64,000 nt of DNA from Methanocorpusculum sp. UBA424. Lineage in GTDB: Archaea; Halobacteriota; Methanomicrobia; Methanomicrobiales; Methanocorpusculaceae. Location of the stretch: contig DAHC01000012.1 of the NCBI GenBank assembly GCA_002498375.1, positions 1 to 64,000 on the forward strand, read 5' to 3'. Numbering within the stretch: position 1 is the stretch's first letter; each line of letters begins with the position of its first letter. The notes under the pieces were generated by a model. That model was given only the letters and a program-made list of their open reading frames with translations, did no database searches and was not told the DNA's origin. Below, piece after piece: positions 61,547 through 64,000 of the stretch. A program made the position numbers and the translations under genes.

Positions 61547-62167
61547 CTATTGATTGTTTGCCTCGGGTAGGATTTTCACCTGACGACCGACAACCGTCAG
61601 GCGATCGGCACAGAACAAAGCTACGGCTTCGGGAAAAGCCTGGTGTTCCTGTTCTAAGATCCTCTCGGACAAAGAGTCTTCGTCATCATCATCCAGAACC
61701 TCGACAGCCTTTTGCAAAATGATCGGGCCGGAGTCGAGACCTTCGTCCACGAAATGAACCGTGCAGCCGGCGATTTTTACCCCATACTCCAGAGCCTGGC
61801 GCTGCCCATGGAGACCGGAAAAGGCAGGGAGAAGGGCCGGATGGATATTGATCATTTTTCCGGAAAATTCCCGGGCAATCCCAGAACCGATGATACGCAT
61901 ATATCCCGCACAAACAAAAAGATCGGCACAAACATCCTGCATAGTAGTAAGAAGATCGCGTTCATACGCCTCTTTGGAGGGATAATCCTTGTAATTCAGA
62001 ACAATAGCAGGAATCCCGGCCGCATCTGCCCGTTCAATTGCATAGGCATCTCTGTTGTCCGTCAAAAGAGCCACGATCTCTCCGTTGATTTTGCCTGCCG
62101 CAAGAGCATCCAGAATCGCCTGGAAGTTGGACCCGCGTCCGGATGCAAGTACCGCGATACGCTTCAT
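61547..62167 (-). CDS. purN: Phosphoribosylglycinamide formyltransferase
   Basis: 206 residues; transfers a formyl group from 10-formyl-tetrahydrofolate/-methanopterin-type donor to GAR in purine synthesis. Catalytic residues present: Asn107, His109 (NIHPALLPAF) and Asp145 (EGLDSGP). N-terminal SGRGSNFQA binds phosphate. Standard length. The C1 carrier in a methanogen is uncertain. Confidence 0.94.
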   Translation of the reverse strand: MKRIAVLASGRGSNFQAILDALAAGKINGEIVALLTDNRDAYAIERADAAGIPAIVLNYKDYPSKEAYERDLLTTMQDVCADLFVCAGYMRIIGSGIAREFSGKMINIHPALLPAFSGLHGQRQALEYGVKIAGCTVHFVDEGLDSGPIILQKAVEVLDDDDEDSLSERILEQEHQAFPEAVALFCADRLTVVGRQVKILPEANNQ

Positions 62168-62206
62168 GATAGTTATGTGGGAAGTAGAGAGATAATTAAT
62201 CTTCCC

Positions 62207-63532
62207 TCAGACGAGATACGGCATGATCAGCGGGATAACGATCAGCAGGACAAGAACGTAGGAGATCGACCTGCAAATGCTGAATGCGGTTCTTTCATCT
62301 TTCCCGCGTTTGACAAACCATGAACGCAGACTTTCACGCAGCATCTGACCGCCGTCGAACGGCCCAAGCGGCAAAGCGTTGAATATGCCGAGAAGGATGT
62401 TGACCCAGGCACACCAGTAGAGGATATGGATGATCTCCCAGAAGCCGGCAAACGGAGCAGCCAATATTGCCGGATCCGGCGTATCCACGATCAGGAAACT
62501 CAAGGCTTCCGATCCGGCGAGTGAGGAGAAAGGAAGGGCAACAAACGTCAGGAGTGAACCGGCAGCGCCCAGAAGAGAGGACGGATACATCATTGTATGC
62601 AGAGCATTCACAATGACAGAAGGTTCGGAGAAGGAGACGCCAATAAACCCTGCTCCCGAATCAGGTACAAGAACACTGCCGGAAAGATCCGGCGGGATAG
62701 AGGTCAAAGTCACATCATATGTCTGAGGAGTTCCCCGATATTCGCCGTGAAGAGTTATCGTCTGATTCGGCTTCGTCGCTGCAAGAAATGCAGAAATATC
62801 CGCAAGACTGGAAACTGAGGTGTTGTCAAGAGCGAAAATGACCGTGCCGGGTATTACGCCGGCTTCGTCAGCAGGATAGCCTTCGTATACCCCGTATACA
62901 TACGGCGATGTACCCGGGACGACCAGACCAAGAAGAAGGATTAAGCAAAGGATACAGATTCCCCCAACAAGCAGGTTGTTGGTGATCCCGGCAGCGTACA
63001 TTCTGAGTTTTGCTCCAAGCGAAGATTTGGCAATCTCTTCTTCATCGGGTTCGACAAACGCACCGATCGGGATAACAAGGGCGAGGACCCCCGTAGATTT
63101 GACTTTGATGTTTTCCACACGGGAAAGAATGCCGTGCCCAAACTCATGGATCACCATCGCAAAAATGAGAGCAAACCAGACGGCAAACGTCGAGGGAACA
63201 TAATCATTTATTCCCGGGATCAGCAGAAGATTCTGCGGGGCAATCGGTTCGATCTCGATAATCAAACTCATGAAAGCGGTCAGCACAAAGAGAAGAGTGA
63301 CGACCACACTGCTGATAACGGTCAGAATGACACCCAGATTCCCATACGCAATCAGGAGACGTTTCGGTCTGGAGAGTTTGTCAAAGATACCGGTATGGGT
63401 CGTTTTGATCATCAGACAGGGACCCATGAAGGAAAAGGTGTTTGGAAGAATATTGTATTTTAAAATGGCATAGCATATGCATGCATAAATCATCACTGCA
63501 GTGAGTACCGGAATAAGCCAGCCAAGATCCAT
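62207..63532 (-). CDS. Site-2 protease-family membrane metalloprotease (M50) with PDZ-like domain
   Basis: 441 residues with about six to eight membrane helices. Zinc motif HEFGH (His129, Glu130, His133), a PDZ-like insert (about 215-285, with YPADEAGVIPGTVIFALDN) and the second metal motif NALPLGPFDGGQM (Asp near 393). Intramembrane protease, possibly acting on membrane-bound regulators or signal peptides. Confidence 0.92.
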   Translation of the reverse strand: MDLGWLIPVLTAVMIYACICYAILKYNILPNTFSFMGPCLMIKTTHTGIFDKLSRPKRLLIAYGNLGVILTVISSVVVTLLFVLTAFMSLIIEIEPIAPQNLLLIPGINDYVPSTFAVWFALIFAMVIHEFGHGILSRVENIKVKSTGVLALVIPIGAFVEPDEEEIAKSSLGAKLRMYAAGITNNLLVGGICILCLILLLGLVVPGTSPYVYGVYEGYPADEAGVIPGTVIFALDNTSVSSLADISAFLAATKPNQTITLHGEYRGTPQTYDVTLTSIPPDLSGSVLVPDSGAGFIGVSFSEPSVIVNALHTMMYPSSLLGAAGSLLTFVALPFSSLAGSEALSFLIVDTPDPAILAAPFAGFWEIIHILYWCAWVNILLGIFNALPLGPFDGGQMLRESLRSWFVKRGKDERTAFSICRSISYVLVLLIVIPLIMPYLV

Positions 63533-63568
63533 TCTATACTTATTGGAAGTAGGATAATAAGAGGTTGC

Positions 63569-64000
63569 TTAGAAGAAGGCTGAAAGATCTGTCTGTGACA
63601 CCCGATCAAGGATGTCCTGTACGGTCTGCCATGATCTGCGGGCGCAGAGCGGAACTTCTCCGCGTGTACTGATATACCCAGTTAGAAAAGAGATCGTCGC
63701 CGGATCCGAGGGATACCCGCTCCCGATTTCGCCGTATTCTTCCTTGAGGTCGGCGATACATCTGTCCCGGGTAACTTTTGCAACGATGCTGGCCGCTCCG
63801 ACAACCGCATATCTGGCATCGGCTTTGTGCTCGGAACATATCTGAGCGGAACTCCCGCTCAGCATGAGGACATTTTCACCGAAACGCTGTGCATTCACAT
63901 CGCAGGCATCAAGATACACGATATCGGCACAAAGAGCACGGACAACTTCTGCATGGCAGGAGGCCGTAAAGGCATTCATTGTCCCTTCACGTGAATCGAT
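63569..64000 (-). CDS. rnhB: Ribonuclease HII, 5' part beyond window edge
   Basis: The C-terminal 143 residues or so are visible, entering the window in the typical IDSREGTMNAF segment, then VYLDACDVNAQRFG with a catalytic Asp, and the HKADARYAVVGAASIVAKV block. The N-terminal half with DEAGRG is cut off at 64000. Cleaves RNA in RNA/DNA hybrids. It is 37 bp upstream of the M50 protease gene on the same strand. Confidence 0.93.
   Translation of the reverse strand: MDSREGTMNAFTASCHAEVVRALCADIVYLDACDVNAQRFGENVLMLSGSSAQICSEHKADARYAVVGAASIVAKVTRDRCIADLKEEYGEIGSGYPSDPATISFLTGYISTRGEVPLCARRSWQTVQDILDRVSQTDLSAFF

Overview
The window comes from an archaeon. It carries archaeal translation and targeting genes (EF-1alpha with S10, L39e, L31e, aIF6, L18Ae, prefoldin alpha, FtsY, SRP54, S19e, RNase P component 4), class III (type IV pilin-like) signal peptides, TATA-box promoters with very short leaders, archaeal CobS/CobT cobalamin genes and a hexulose-phosphate-synthase/RraA fusion. 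The gene content and codon style fit a methanogen of the Methanomicrobiales, most like Methanocorpusculum. No methanogenesis gene lies in the window, so that placement is inference.

Layout. 0.1-4.2 kb (minus): a membrane-anchored surface protein, threonine synthase, a YdjM-like membrane protein and a polysaccharide flippase. 4.4-11.2 kb (plus): a surface-sugar operon making a CDP-6-deoxyhexose, followed by three tandem paralogous glycosyltransferases that are AT-rich and mosaic. 11.2-21 kb (minus): a nitrilase-family amidase, a small membrane protein, an amino-acid ABC transporter without a binding protein, a 1577-residue DUF4011/SF1-helicase/nuclease protein that looks like a stand-alone defence gene, and an Agl23-like membrane glycosyltransferase. 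21.1-23 kb: S10 and EF-1alpha. 23-28.3 kb: divergent cobS and cobT, a cysteine-cluster protein, a TraB-family protein, a methyltransferase and a nitroreductase. 28.3-33.6 kb: a partner-switching signalling island made of a membrane SpoIIE-type phosphatase, a STAS protein, and a fusion of a long beta-helix-like domain to an RsbW-like ATPase. 34.3-39.5 kb: Hps-RraA, a TPR protein, and an operon of two phenylacetate-CoA-ligase-like enzymes with an ACT protein, preceded by a palindromic operator candidate.

39.6-53 kb is a type IV pilus locus: a secretion ATPase, a two-domain GspF-type membrane protein interrupted by an in-frame TGA, and seven pilin-like genes (one with a PKD and LamG-like tail, one with a Thr/Pro stalk and beta-helix tip). 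Inside it sits an AAA+/helicase-like gene (45.8-47.7 kb) followed by iteron-like repeats and an AT-rich stretch, and next to it a remnant of a former pilin tail. 53-55 kb: a small membrane protein, an OGG-type DNA glycosylase and a lipoprotein. 55-64 kb (all minus): a long run of translation, RNA-processing and protein-targeting genes, ending with purN, a site-2 protease and the cut-off 3' part of rnhB.

Items most worth checking: (1) the YhbY RNA-binding protein has no ATG, GTG or TTG available for its conserved N-terminal half and probably starts at AUC behind a good Shine-Dalgarno; (2) the cytoplasmic beta-helix/RsbW-like fusion and its STAS and phosphatase partners; (3) the pilus membrane protein split by one in-frame stop; (4) the displaced pilin tail, which suggests tail exchange; (5) the AAA+ gene with iteron-like repeats in the pilus locus.
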